64,000 bases of DNA from Microbacterium sp. (GTDB lineage Bacteria > Actinomycetota > Actinomycetes > Actinomycetales > Microbacteriaceae), in contig QFPM01000003.1 in the NCBI GenBank assembly GCA_003248655.1, positions 62,001-126,000 on the forward strand, written 5' to 3'. The notes beneath the pieces were generated by a model. That model ran no database searches and was not told the DNA's origin. It saw only the letters and a list, made by a program, of their open reading frames with translations. Below are positions 17,434 to 27,285 of the stretch, piece by piece (within the stretch, counting starts at the first letter, position 1; each line of letters opens with the position of its first letter). The translations under genes were made by a program, and so were the position numbers.

Positions 17434-18645
17434 TCAGGGTCGGCTTCGTCGCCCTGCGCGGGCGGCGAAGTCGTCGATGGCGCGCAGGATCTCATCGCTC
17501 CGCCAGAACGGACCGAGCTCGTGTTCGGCCTTCGACTGTGCCACCCCAGCCTCGACGAGCGCGCGCAGGGGCGGATAAACGTTCGGCCGCTGGATTCCGA
17601 GCGCGGAGGCAGCGGTGGCCGCGTCGATGACGGGCTTGGTCGACAGGACGTCGAGCAGTTTCCATGCGTGCGAGTCGCGTCGCGCCTGCAGGCGTTCCGT
17701 CCAGCTTCGCTTGATGTCATCGATGTCTCGGACGAGCTGCCGACTGTTGTCGACAGCTCGCATCGACGCGACCGCGAACGCATGGACGATCGGGTTCACA
17801 TCACCCTCTCGGTACGCGGTGAGCGCCTCGTGGTACCCCTCGACATCCGCCAGCAACCCCGCTGACACGGGGACCGCGACGTTCCGCGTGACTCGGCGAT
17901 AGCGAAGCATCGATTGCGCGAGCGCTCGGCCGGTCCGACCGTTGCCGTCCGTGTACGGGTGGATCGTTTCGAACTGGGCGTGCGTGATAGCGACAGACGT
18001 GAGCGCCGGGACATCCCAGCGCCGTGCGAATTGCACGACGTCGTCCATCAGCGGGGCGATGCGGGTGTGGTGGGGCGGAACGAAAGATGCGCCGTGTGGG
18101 GAATCGGCGCGGGCGCCGATCCACACCTGCTCATCACGGTACCTACCCGGCGTGTGACGTGGTGTCGCAGCCATGAGGACGCGGTGCATGTCGTTGACCT
18201 TTTCAGCGGTGACGTCCGATGAAAGGTCGAGGGCAGCTTGGAGAGCGCGGGTGTTCGCGGCGACCAGCGCAGCATTCTGCCCGGTCTTTGCTCCCAGCTC
18301 GGCCGCGAATATCTGCCGTGCGCTGGCTGTCAGGTTCTCGATCTGCGAAGAGGAGGATGACTCCGAGCGAAGGAGCACCGGCGCGAACCCCGCGACGCGT
18401 TCACCGAGCTCCGCGTCGAACCGACTCAACTCGTTCGTAGCCTCCTCGGCCTCGGCGGCGACGTCGCCAGCCACCTCTGGCATGAGAGCGCCGATCAGCG
18501 GCGGGACAGCCGCGCGATACGTCGACGTCGGTCGCGTGCCGAGGGCTGCCTGCACACCGAAGCTCGCCGTCGCCGGCACCCACTCGTGCTCCTCACGGCC
18601 CAAAGCGGGCCACGAGTGAGAAGGCTTGGGGGCATCTGATCCCAT
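17434..18645 (-). CDS. Fic-domain AMPylase with C-terminal winged helix
   Basis: 403 residues. The Fic core motif reads HPYTDGNGRTGR (residues 229-240; canonical HPFxDGNGRxxR with F to Y), so the catalytic His and nucleotide-binding residues are present. An N-terminal inhibition motif of the (S/T)xxxE(G/N) type is visible as SSQIEN (residues 99-104), which marks a self-inhibited class II protein. The last 70 residues (VIDAATAASALGIQRPNVYPPLRALVEAG) form a winged helix, so it may bind its own promoter. The ATG at 18645 has AAGGAG upstream. Target proteins are unknown. Confidence 0.9.
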   Translation of the reverse strand: MGSDAPKPSHSWPALGREEHEWVPATASFGVQAALGTRPTSTYRAAVPPLIGALMPEVAGDVAAEAEEATNELSRFDAELGERVAGFAPVLLRSESSSSSQIENLTASARQIFAAELGAKTGQNAALVAANTRALQAALDLSSDVTAEKVNDMHRVLMAATPRHTPGRYRDEQVWIGARADSPHGASFVPPHHTRIAPLMDDVVQFARRWDVPALTSVAITHAQFETIHPYTDGNGRTGRALAQSMLRYRRVTRNVAVPVSAGLLADVEGYHEALTAYREGDVNPIVHAFAVASMRAVDNSRQLVRDIDDIKRSWTERLQARRDSHAWKLLDVLSTKPVIDAATAASALGIQRPNVYPPLRALVEAGVAQSKAEHELGPFWRSDEILRAIDDFAARAGRRSRP

Positions 18646-18662
18646 AAGAGATTGACTCCTTG

Positions 18663-18688
18663 TTATGAAATAAGAGCTTATCTCATAA
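18663..18688. promoter_or_regulatory. AT-rich palindromic operator upstream of the Fic gene
   Basis: TTATGA-A-ATAAG (18663-18674) faces TTAT-C-TCATAA (18679-18688) in an almost symmetrical 26-bp site that starts 18 bp upstream of the Fic start codon. It is the most AT-rich sequence in its neighbourhood. CTCTTAT recurs next to the start codon. The location over the promoter and the winged helix in the Fic protein suggest autoregulation; this is inference. Confidence 0.55.
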
Positions 18689-18796
18689 AATCTGTGCTGT
18701 GCGCGTCTGACCTCTTCCCATCCACAGTCGATGCAGGTCCGTTTTCCCCGGCGATGCGCCGCGCGCTCGAGGCAGGCGCGCCGTACCGTCGGGAGG

Positions 18797-18880
18797 GTGG
18801 ACGAGCCGAACACCTCCGCCGAGGCCGAGTCGACCAGCGACGCCATCACCGAGACGATCTGCGTCCTGGGCTACGACTGA
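18797..18880 (+). CDS. Small 27-residue open reading frame, unrecognised
   Basis: A GTG-started frame encodes 27 residues ending in TETICVLGYD. Every one of the 27 codons ends in G or C, which matches local coding statistics. TACCGT (18784-18789) is 7 nt before the GTG, the same leaderless spacing as many genes here. The peptide is acidic in its first two thirds and has a single Cys near the hydrophobic C terminus. It could be a leader peptide for the transporter gene 51 bp downstream, a microprotein, or chance. No family is recognised. Confidence 0.35.
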   Translation: MDEPNTSAEAESTSDAITETICVLGYD

Positions 18881-18931
18881 GCACCGGGCCTGCCGCGAGC
18901 AAGGCCCGCCCCGCGGCTAGGCTGACTCCCC

Positions 18932-19885
18932 GTGACCGACACCGCCCCGCGCCGCCTACCCGCAGGCATCGCGCTTGGCGGTGCCGTGCTCGTCGGGGTG
19001 CTGACCGCGCTGCAGGCACGGGTCAACGGGCAGCTCGGGCACCGACTGGGTGACGGGTTCACCGCGGCAGTCATCTCGTTCGGGTCGGGACTCGTGATCC
19101 TCATCGGTCTTTCTGCGCTGATTCCCGCCGGGCGGCGCGGGTTCGGAGCTCTCGTCACCGGCATCCGCGGCCGGACAATCCCCTGGTGGATGCTCGCGGG
19201 CGGCGCCGCCGGCGCCCTCACGGTGGCGACGCAGAGCCTCGCGGTCGCCGTGATCGGCGTCTCACTGTTCACCGTCGGGGTCGTCGCCGGGCAGACCCTC
19301 AGCGGACTCCTCCTCGACCGGGTCGGTTATGGCCCGGCGGGCGTCGTCGCCGTCACGATGCCTCGCGTCGTGGGCGGCGTCCTCGCGCTCGCTGCGGTCG
19401 CCATCTCTCTGCAGGGTGGGATCCTCGACCGCATCCCGTGGTGGATGCTGGTGCTTCCTGTGCTCACGGGCATCGGCATCGCCTGGCAGCAGGCGACGAA
19501 CGGGCGCCTGCGCCAGCGGGTGGGGACACCCCTGACCGCGACCTTCGTGAACTTCGCGGGCGGGACGGCGATCCTCGCGGTGGCAGCCCTCGTGCACCGC
19601 GCTGTCGCGGGGCCGCCGAGCGCGCTTCCGGGCGAACTCTGGCTCTACCTCGGCGGCGCGATCGGCGTCACGTACATCTTCATGTCCGCAGCCCTCGTCG
19701 TGCACACGGGCGTTCTGCTGCTGGGCCTCGGCGCGATCTCGGGTCAGCTGGTGACGGCGTTCCTGCTGGATGCCGTGTGGCCGGCCGAGTCCGGACCGGG
19801 CTGGCTCACCGAGCTCGCGATGGTCGCCGTTGCGGCCGTCGGAGTCGTCGTCGCGGCGGCGCCGTGGCGGCACGCGCGCCGCTGA
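18932..19885 (+). CDS. DMT-family transporter with two DUF606/YdcZ-type repeats
   Basis: 317 residues with about ten transmembrane segments. Each half begins with the YdcZ-type pattern: GVLTALQARVNGQLGHRLGDGFTAA in the first and GIGIAWQQATNGRLRQRVGTPLTAT in the second, so it is a fused duplication of a protein usually found as two five-helix halves. The substrate is unknown. GTG at 18932 stands 8 nt after TAGGCT. The next gene (nitroreductase) is convergent and only 1 bp away. Confidence 0.85.
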   Translation: MTDTAPRRLPAGIALGGAVLVGVLTALQARVNGQLGHRLGDGFTAAVISFGSGLVILIGLSALIPAGRRGFGALVTGIRGRTIPWWMLAGGAAGALTVATQSLAVAVIGVSLFTVGVVAGQTLSGLLLDRVGYGPAGVVAVTMPRVVGGVLALAAVAISLQGGILDRIPWWMLVLPVLTGIGIAWQQATNGRLRQRVGTPLTATFVNFAGGTAILAVAALVHRAVAGPPSALPGELWLYLGGAIGVTYIFMSAALVVHTGVLLLGLGAISGQLVTAFLLDAVWPAESGPGWLTELAMVAVAAVGVVVAAAPWRHARR

Positions 19886-19886
19886 G

Positions 19887-20537
19887 TCACGACTTCTTCA
19901 ACTTCTTGCCCTTCGTGGCCTTCTTCTTCGGCTTCTCACCGCGCCACGCGGCGATCTCGTCCGGCAGGGTCGACCCGCCCGGCATCCGGCTCACGTGCGA
20001 GCGCGCATCGGCGGCCTTGCGTCGGCTCGGCCGCGACCGCTCGGGCTTCCCGCCGACGTAGAGCCAGCCGAGCAGCTCCTCGTCGGCGCCGAGCCCGTGC
20101 GCCTTCGCGACGGCCTTCGAGCGCGTGTAGTGGCCGGTGCGCCACAGCACGCCCCACCCCGCTTCGTCGAGCAGCAGGCTGAGCACGTGCGCGACGCCCG
20201 AGGCGACGGCCTCCTGCTCCCAGCGCGGCACCTTGTCGCTCTTGCGGTAGCTCGCGACCACCGCGATCAGCAGCGGCGCGCGCAGCGGCTTCGTCGAGGG
20301 CTTGTCGCTCTTCTCCGCCTTCGCGATGGCGGCACCGAGGGCGAGGCGGTCATCTCCGCGCAGCTCGATGATCCGCCACGGCCGCAGCGACGAGTGGTCG
20401 GCGACGCGGCCGGCGGCCGAGACGAGCGTCAACAGCTCGGCGCGGGTCGGCGCGGCATCCGTCACCTTCGACCACGACCTGCGGCTGCGCACGGCCTCGA
20501 GCGCGGGGCGATCCGCGACGGTCACGCCCTCGCTCAC
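19887..20537 (-). CDS. Nitroreductase-family protein
   Basis: 216 residues. The family hallmarks are the FMN-binding start SSLRPWRIIELRGDDRLAL, the mid-region HVLSLLLDEAGWGVLWRTGHYTRS and the late LGWLYVGGKPERSRP. Such flavoproteins reduce nitro groups, quinones or similar acceptors with NAD(P)H. The C terminus is Lys-rich (KPKKKATKGKKLKKS), which is atypical. GTG at 20537 overlaps the msrB stop (GTGA), so the longer open frame above it is the msrB shadow. It forms an operon with msrB. Confidence 0.8.
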   Translation of the reverse strand: MSEGVTVADRPALEAVRSRRSWSKVTDAAPTRAELLTLVSAAGRVADHSSLRPWRIIELRGDDRLALGAAIAKAEKSDKPSTKPLRAPLLIAVVASYRKSDKVPRWEQEAVASGVAHVLSLLLDEAGWGVLWRTGHYTRSKAVAKAHGLGADEELLGWLYVGGKPERSRPSRRKAADARSHVSRMPGGSTLPDEIAAWRGEKPKKKATKGKKLKKS

Positions 20538-20935
20538 TTCTCGGGCGCAAACGACAGCGACAGCGAGTTCATGCAGTACCGGTCGCCCGTGGGCGTGCCG
20601 AACCCGTCGGGGAAGACGTGGCCCAGGTGCGAGCCGCAGTTCGCGCAGCGCACCTCGGTGCGCACCATCCCGTGGCTGCGGTCTTCGATGAGTTCGACGG
20701 CCTCGGGGCGCACCGACTCGTAAAAGCTCGGCCAGCCGCAGTGCGAGTCGAACTTCGTGCCCGACTGGAACAGCTCCGCCCCGCACGCCGCGCACGTGTA
20801 CAGGCCCGCGCGGCTCTCGTCGAGAAGCTCGCCCGTCCACGCCCGCTCCGTCCCCGCCTCACGCAACACCGCGTACTGCTCGGGGGTGAGCTCTTTGCGC
20901 CACTCGTCGTCGGTCTTGGTCACCTGATAGGTCAT
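20534..20935 (-). CDS. msrB: Peptide-methionine (R)-S-oxide reductase
   Basis: 133 residues. It repairs methionine-R-sulfoxide in oxidised proteins. The zinc-binding CxxC pairs are CAAC (residues 48-51) and CANC (97-100), the substrate region is KFDSHCGWPSFYE, and the catalytic Cys lies in RYCMNSLSL near residue 120. It is complete and of standard length. Its ATG at 20935 shares bases with an ATG on the plus strand. The nitroreductase gene is coupled downstream. Confidence 0.95.
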   Translation of the reverse strand: MTYQVTKTDDEWRKELTPEQYAVLREAGTERAWTGELLDESRAGLYTCAACGAELFQSGTKFDSHCGWPSFYESVRPEAVELIEDRSHGMVRTEVRCANCGSHLGHVFPDGFGTPTGDRYCMNSLSLSFAPEK

Positions 20936-21020
20936 GGTCGTGTCCCTTCGTACGCTCTATTCAACCCGACGCGGCGACCCGCTGTTCCGTGCGCGGGCCG
21001 ACTCCCAGGACAATGGGGGA

Positions 21021-22007
21021 ATGGATGCCGAGGCCGCCGTCGTCGCCGAGCGGTTCGGCCGCTTCGCCCGCGACGAAGCGCCCGGCCGTTCCGAGCTCTA
21101 CGCCGCCTGGGCGCGGCTCGTCGAGAGCGACCTCGACCTGCAGCGCACGCTCGCCGCCATCCCCGCGAACAGGCGTCAGCCGCCGCTCGTCTTCGCCGTC
21201 ACGCGGCTGCTGGGCGCTCCCGATGCTCCCGACACGGATGCCGTGGCGTGGGGCGACTGGGTGCTGGCGCACGCCGACGAGGTCGCCCGGGAGTGCGCGT
21301 GCCGGTCGTTGCAGACGAACGAGCCGCAGCGCTGCGCCGCCCTGCTGCCGGCGCTCAGCCGCATCCCCGGCCCGATCGCGTTGCTCGAGATCGGCGCCAG
21401 CGCGGGGCTGTGTCTGTACCCCGACCGCTACTCGTACCGCTACTCGGGGGCGGCGGGCGAGGTTCGCCTCGATCCGGCAGACGGCCCGTCGGAGGTCGTG
21501 CTGGACTGCACCGTCCGCGGCGAGCGGATGCCGCAGGTCACGATGCCCGAGGTCGTCTGGCGCGCGGGCATCGACCTCGCACCGCTCGATCCGGCCGCGC
21601 CGGGCACCGTCGACTGGCTCACCCGGCTCGTGTGGCCGGGGGAGTCGGGGCGCGAGGAGCGCATCCGCGCGGCGCTGCGGATCGCGGCATCCGACCAGCC
21701 CGTGCTCGTCGCCGGCGATGGCGCACAGCTCCTGGCATCCGTGGCCGCGCGGGCGCCGAAGGGTGCCACGCTCGTCGTCCAGACGCCGGGCGTGCTCGCG
21801 CACATCCCCTGGGCGGGGCGCCATGCGGTGATCGCCGCAGCGCGGGCGGCGGGGCGCTGGATCACGCTCGACGCCCCGTCGCTCCACGAGGGGTGGAGCG
21901 TTTCGGTGGATGCCGCCGACTGGCCGGGCGGGTTCGCCCTCGCCCTCGACGGGGACGTGCTCGCCGCGGCCGATCCGCTGGGCGCGTGGCTGCAGCTCGC
22001 GTCGTGA
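21021..22007 (+). CDS. DUF2332-family protein
   Basis: 328 residues. It matches the actinobacterial DUF2332 family: FARDEAPGRSELYAAWARLV at the start, then LQTNEPQRCAALLPAL and the GxSxG-like region LLEIGASAGLCLYPDRYSYRY (about residues 118-138). No enzyme activity is established for the family as far as I know. An ATG at 20934 would overlap msrB's own start; the ATG at 21021 matches the family N terminus better. Confidence 0.8.
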   Translation: MDAEAAVVAERFGRFARDEAPGRSELYAAWARLVESDLDLQRTLAAIPANRRQPPLVFAVTRLLGAPDAPDTDAVAWGDWVLAHADEVARECACRSLQTNEPQRCAALLPALSRIPGPIALLEIGASAGLCLYPDRYSYRYSGAAGEVRLDPADGPSEVVLDCTVRGERMPQVTMPEVVWRAGIDLAPLDPAAPGTVDWLTRLVWPGESGREERIRAALRIAASDQPVLVAGDGAQLLASVAARAPKGATLVVQTPGVLAHIPWAGRHAVIAAARAAGRWITLDAPSLHEGWSVSVDAADWPGGFALALDGDVLAAADPLGAWLQLAS

Positions 22008-22079
22008 CGCCGCGGGCGGAAGTGCGCGTCATCCGTGTGGCATCCCCGGTCTCGCCGTCGCCGCCGTTAGCGTGAGAGC

Positions 22080-22349
22080 GTGCCACTGACCGATCGCGAC
22101 CGCGCCCTGCTCGACTTCGAGTCGCGCTGGAGTGGGCACGGCGCCGCGAAGGAAGAGGCGATCCGTCGCGAGCTGGCACTCACCCCCGCGCGCTACTACC
22201 AGTTGCTCGAGCGCACGATCGATGCCCCGGATGCCGCGGCGTACGACGCGCTCCTCGTCCATCGCCTTCGGCGCCTGCGCGACGCGTCGATGTCGTCCGC
22301 GCGCCGCGCGGCGGCGACACTCGGCGTGCGCTCGGGCGCGGCCGGGTAG
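22080..22349 (+). CDS. DUF3263 protein
   Basis: 89 residues. It is a small helical protein conserved in actinobacteria, with LLDFESRWSGHGAAKEEAIRRELALTP and ARYYQLLERTIDAP as recognisable stretches; a helix-turn-helix has been suggested for this family. It typically sits beside a LytR C-terminal-domain protein, as here (10 bp gap). GTG at 22080 is 6 nt after TAGCGT. Confidence 0.85.
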   Translation: MPLTDRDRALLDFESRWSGHGAAKEEAIRRELALTPARYYQLLERTIDAPDAAAYDALLVHRLRRLRDASMSSARRAAATLGVRSGAAG

Positions 22350-22358
22350 CATTCTGCC

Positions 22359-22934
22359 GTGCCGAAGACCCCCCCGCCGAAGGACCGCTTCGATGATGTG
22401 CTCGCCGATCACGGGCGCGTCGGAGCGCACCGCGCCGAGAACCCGCGCATGCGCGGCAGCGTGGTGCTGCTCTGGTCCGCGGCGGCGACCGTGGTCCTCA
22501 TCGGCCTCGGCGTGTTCGGCACGCTGATCGCGACGGGGCGGATCACGCTGTTCCCCGTGCCCGAGCCATCCGTCTCGGTCGTTCCCACCGCGGAGCCGGT
22601 CGTCGATACGAAGGTCAAGGTGACGATCCTCAACGCGACGGCGCAGGAGGGGCTCGCGAACACGATGAGCGATGCCGTGATCGCCGCCGGATGGTCGGCC
22701 GACGACGTGACCGCGAGCTCGGCGGGGTCGCAGGACTTCCCGCAGACGACCGTGTTCTACTCCTCTGCCGCCGATGAAGGCGCCGCGCGTGGGCTCGCGC
22801 AGGTGATCGGGGGAGCGGAGGTCGTCCTCAGCGACGCGTACGCCGACCTGTGGGGCGACCCGTCGATTCGGCAACTCGTCGTCGTGATCGGTCTTGACCG
22901 CACCACCGGCGGTGCGTCGAGCACCGCGCCCTGA
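22359..22934 (+). CDS. Membrane protein with LytR C-terminal domain
   Basis: 191 residues. A cytoplasmic N terminus of about 30 residues, one membrane helix (SVVLLWSAAATVVLIGLGVFGTLIA), and an extracytoplasmic LytR_C domain (VKVTILNATAQEGLANTMSDAVIAAGW through the VVLSDAYADLWGDPSIRQLVVVIG end). The domain occurs in cell-wall polymer ligases and envelope proteins. It lacks the LCP catalytic domain. GTG at 22359 is 6 nt after TAGCAT. Confidence 0.88.
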   Translation: MPKTPPPKDRFDDVLADHGRVGAHRAENPRMRGSVVLLWSAAATVVLIGLGVFGTLIATGRITLFPVPEPSVSVVPTAEPVVDTKVKVTILNATAQEGLANTMSDAVIAAGWSADDVTASSAGSQDFPQTTVFYSSAADEGAARGLAQVIGGAEVVLSDAYADLWGDPSIRQLVVVIGLDRTTGGASSTAP

Positions 22935-23088
22935 CCGGAAGGCCGGGCGGACGGGCGGCGAGAAGGCCGCGTGTTTCGCGCGTGTGAACTCTTCGATGCG
23001 CGCGTGTCAACACTTGCGGGAACGGCGATTTCGCGGCATTCGCGCTCGTTAGCATTGCGTCGTCCCACCGCAGCATCAGGAGATTCGC

Positions 23089-23301
23089 ATGGCCGGAACG
23101 ACCAACGGAACCGTCAAGTGGTTCAACGCCGAGAAGGGTTTCGGATTCATCACCGGAGCCGACGGTCAGGATGTGTTCGTGCATTACTCGAACATCGACA
23201 TGAGCGGCTTCCGTGTGTTGGAGGAAGGCCAGGCCGTCGAGTTCGTCGTCGGCACCGGCCAGAAGGGCCCGCAGGCGGAATCGGTGCGCGTCATCGCCTG
23301 A
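23089..23301 (+). CDS. cspA: Cold-shock protein (CspA type)
   Basis: 70 residues. RNA chaperone with both RNA-binding motifs: KGFGFITG (RNP1) and VFVHYS (RNP2). TAGCAT (23050-23055) is a plausible -10 and CAGGAGATT a Shine-Dalgarno, so it is expressed from a short 5' UTR. It stands alone, upstream of groEL. Confidence 0.93.
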   Translation: MAGTTNGTVKWFNAEKGFGFITGADGQDVFVHYSNIDMSGFRVLEEGQAVEFVVGTGQKGPQAESVRVIA

Positions 23302-23329
23302 CGAAGTCCTCGCCCCGCCCCGACGTGGC

Positions 23330-23358
23330 TTGCACTCGGCATGCCCGAGTGCCAGAAT
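23330..23358 (+). promoter_or_regulatory. Housekeeping-sigma promoter of groEL
   Basis: TTGCAC (23330-23335) and CAGAAT (23353-23358) are separated by 17 bp, the optimal spacing. The CIRCE operator begins 4 bp downstream, so HrcA bound there would cover the transcription start. Confidence 0.7.
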
Positions 23359-23361
23359 GAG

Positions 23362-23388
23362 TTAGCACTCCGTCATGCTGAGTGCTAA
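23362..23388. promoter_or_regulatory. CIRCE operator (HrcA-binding site)
   Basis: TTAGCACTC-N9-GAGTGCTAA is a perfect copy of the CIRCE inverted repeat. HrcA binds it and represses chaperonin genes until heat shock. It lies 36 bp upstream of the groEL ATG and just after the promoter. Confidence 0.97.
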
Positions 23389-23424
23389 AGACTCATCCTC
23401 ACGTCCGGGAGGGACGACACACTT

Positions 23425-25044
<1,620 letters not shown>

Positions 25045-25060
25045 CCCAATCCCGATTCGC

Positions 25061-25092
25061 AGAACGGCCCCTCCACGCGGAGGGGCCGTTCT
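25061..25092 (+). terminator. Strong terminator of groEL
   Basis: AGAACGGCCCCTCC (25061-25074) pairs fully with GGAGGGGCCGTTCT (25079-25092) around a 4-nt loop. It starts 16 bp after the groEL stop and can also end the convergent WXG100 transcript. Confidence 0.85.
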
Positions 25093-25106
25093 CGCGTTCC
25101 GGCGCC

Positions 25107-25394
25107 TCAGCGGAACAGCCCCGCCGCAGCCATCTCGGTCTGCGCGTATTGGTTGCCCGCGTGCGTGAGCGCGAGACCGATGTCGCCGAGCGCGGCCTCG
25201 AGGTCACTCTGGGTCGCCCGCCAGCGGTCGATGACGGACTGGAACGCGATGGACGCGGTGCCCGTCCACGAGCCCTGCAGCTGCGTGAGCTGGCCGAGCA
25301 TGGCACCGGTCTCGGCCTGCAGTCGGTCGGCGGTGCCACGGATGGCACTGGTCGCCGTGAGGACGGCGTCGGAGTCGACACTGAATGCGGTCAT
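25107..25394 (-). CDS. WXG100-family protein
   Basis: 95 residues of helical hairpin type with the central W-x-G motif (GSWTGTAS, near residue 44). WXG100 proteins are usually exported by type VII (ESX) systems as dimers. No ESX genes are in this window. The ATG at 25394 gives a normal-length protein; the frame is open further up without matching sequence. It lies downstream of a two-component system on the same strand, with about 120 bp between them. Confidence 0.85.
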   Translation of the reverse strand: MTAFSVDSDAVLTATSAIRGTADRLQAETGAMLGQLTQLQGSWTGTASIAFQSVIDRWRATQSDLEAALGDIGLALTHAGNQYAQTEMAAAGLFR

Positions 25395-25517
25395 GAGATC
25401 TTCCCTTCGATCGGATGCCGCCACGCTAGGCCGCTGGCGCATTGCATGGGAGCAGATCGGCCCGATCGGTGGACAAACAGCGAGAATCCCGACCTGGGGA
25501 GGAGGCGGCGCCCCGGC

Positions 25518-27278
25518 TCAGGACTCGTCGGCGAGCTCCTCGGGGCGCAGGCGCCGCAGGGGTTGCGTCTCGATGAACAGGTGCTCTTCGGCATCCCGCG
25601 CCTCGGCGAGCGGGAACGCCACCCGGAACGTCGCACCGCCGCCCGGCGTGGTCGACACCTCGATCGAGCCGTGCAGCGCCTCGACGATGGATGCCACGAT
25701 CGACAGCCCGAGGCCCGAGCCGCCCGTCTCGCGGGTGCGTGAGGTGTCGGCGCGCCAGAACCGCTGGAAGATCTTCTCGCGGATCTGGTCGGGGACGCCC
25801 TCGCCGTGATCGATGACGGCGATCCAGCCCATTCCCGCCCGCTCGTCGACACCCGTCGAGAGTTCGATCGGTGAGCCCTCGGGCGTGTAGCGACGCGCGT
25901 TGCCGAGAAGGTTTGCGACGACCTGGCGGATGCGGTTCTCATCGCCGAGCACGATGGGCTGCGGGCTCCGCACGACGACCGGCCGCGGCATCGTCGTCTC
26001 GGGCGGCTCCGCTTGCCCCGCCCCGGAGCTCGATCCCCGGGGCAACCGGCGCAGCAGGGAGCGCGTGGCGCCCGCGATGCCACCGCCACGGCGGGCGGCG
26101 GCCGCGGCCGCGTCGTTCGGTGTGGGTGCTGCTCCGGTTGTCCGCGTCCGTTCGGAGGGCCGGGCGTCGACGACCGTGACCGTCCGCTCGGGCGAGGTCG
26201 CGCGGGCATCCAGCGCGGCATCGCGGGCGATGGGGCGGAGGTCGACTGCCGTCACGACGATGTCGCGACGCTCGTCGAGGCGCGCGAGGGCGAGGAGGTC
26301 TTCGACGAGTACGCCCATCCGGATCGCCTCCTTCTCGATGCGCTCCATCGATTGCGCGATCTGCTCGTCGCCGGAGATCGCGCCCATGCGGTACAGCTCG
26401 GCGTAGCCGCGAACGGTCACCAGCGGCGTGCGCAGTTCGTGGCTGGCGTCGCCGATGAAGCGCCGCATCTGCTGCACGGTGGCATCGCGCTGCCCGAGCG
26501 CCTGGTCGATGCGGTCGAGCATCGTATTGATCGCGGTCTTGAGCTTGCCGACCTCGGTGCGCGGCGAGATGTCGGCCATGCGCTGGCTGAAATCGCCCGC
26601 GGCGATCGACATCGCGGTCTCTTCCACCTGCCCGAGGCTGCGGAAGGCGAGCGTCACGAGCCATCTGGTCGCCACCGCACCGGCGATGATCGTGAGGAGC
26701 GCGAGGAACGTGTAGATGCCGATGTAGTTGGCGACCGCCTGATTCACCGAGACGAGCGGCACGGCGACGAGCTGCGTGAAGTTGTCTCTGAGGCCCGAGA
26801 TCGGCAGCACGTCCACGCTGGCGTGGAACGTCCGGGCGCCGTCGCTCGAGGTGAGCGCGAAAGGCTCGATGCCAAGCGTGACGGTCTTCTCCAGCGGATA
26901 CTCGGCAGGGATCTCGGGCTGTTCGCCCTCGATGCTGCTCGCGGAGCCGACGAGGGTGCCGTCGGCGGCATACACCGCCACCAGGAACTGCGTCGGGGTG
27001 GTCTGGCCGTTGGGAGTAAGGGTGAGCTGGTCATCCGAGGTCGTGGCATCCATCAGGAGGCTCGTGACATCGGTCGTGACCATCTGCTGCAGCGACTGGT
27101 CGAGGGCCGCGATCTGGGCGTTTCGCAGCAGGAGTCCGGTGCCGAGACCCACCGCGACGAGTCCGATCGCGAGCACGGCAACGGTGACGCCGGTGACTTT
27201 GGCGCGCAGGCTGACGCCCCGCCACCACGTGGTGATGTGATCGGGCCCGCGCGCGTGCGCGGCCTGCACGCCAGCCAC
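25518..27278 (-). CDS. Sensor histidine kinase with HAMP domain
   Basis: 586 residues with a GTG start. Two membrane helices (about 25-47 and 186-208) flank an extracytoplasmic sensor. HAMP follows, then the H-box FIGDASHELRTPLVTVRGY. The N-box is LLGNARRYTPEG and the glycine boxes are DHGEGVPD and GGSGLGLSIV. Odd point: an insertion of about 60 residues rich in Ala, Arg and Gly (with GGGIAGATRSLLRRLPRGSS) lies between the H-box and the N-box. It starts 7 bp after its response regulator gene, so the pair forms an operon. The signal is unknown. Confidence 0.9.
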   Translation of the reverse strand: MAGVQAAHARGPDHITTWWRGVSLRAKVTGVTVAVLAIGLVAVGLGTGLLLRNAQIAALDQSLQQMVTTDVTSLLMDATTSDDQLTLTPNGQTTPTQFLVAVYAADGTLVGSASSIEGEQPEIPAEYPLEKTVTLGIEPFALTSSDGARTFHASVDVLPISGLRDNFTQLVAVPLVSVNQAVANYIGIYTFLALLTIIAGAVATRWLVTLAFRSLGQVEETAMSIAAGDFSQRMADISPRTEVGKLKTAINTMLDRIDQALGQRDATVQQMRRFIGDASHELRTPLVTVRGYAELYRMGAISGDEQIAQSMERIEKEAIRMGVLVEDLLALARLDERRDIVVTAVDLRPIARDAALDARATSPERTVTVVDARPSERTRTTGAAPTPNDAAAAAARRGGGIAGATRSLLRRLPRGSSSGAGQAEPPETTMPRPVVVRSPQPIVLGDENRIRQVVANLLGNARRYTPEGSPIELSTGVDERAGMGWIAVIDHGEGVPDQIREKIFQRFWRADTSRTRETGGSGLGLSIVASIVEALHGSIEVSTTPGGGATFRVAFPLAEARDAEEHLFIETQPLRRLRPEELADES

Positions 27279-27285
27279 GGGCGTC

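Noticed and set aside
17345..18700. tRNA-Thr as the attachment site of an island carrying the Fic gene
   Set aside because: No integrase and no duplicate of the tRNA 3' end were found in the following sequence.
22970..23030. Two copies of GCGCGTGT upstream of cspA as a regulatory repeat
   Set aside because: The copies are short and imperfect in GC-rich sequence and could arise by chance.
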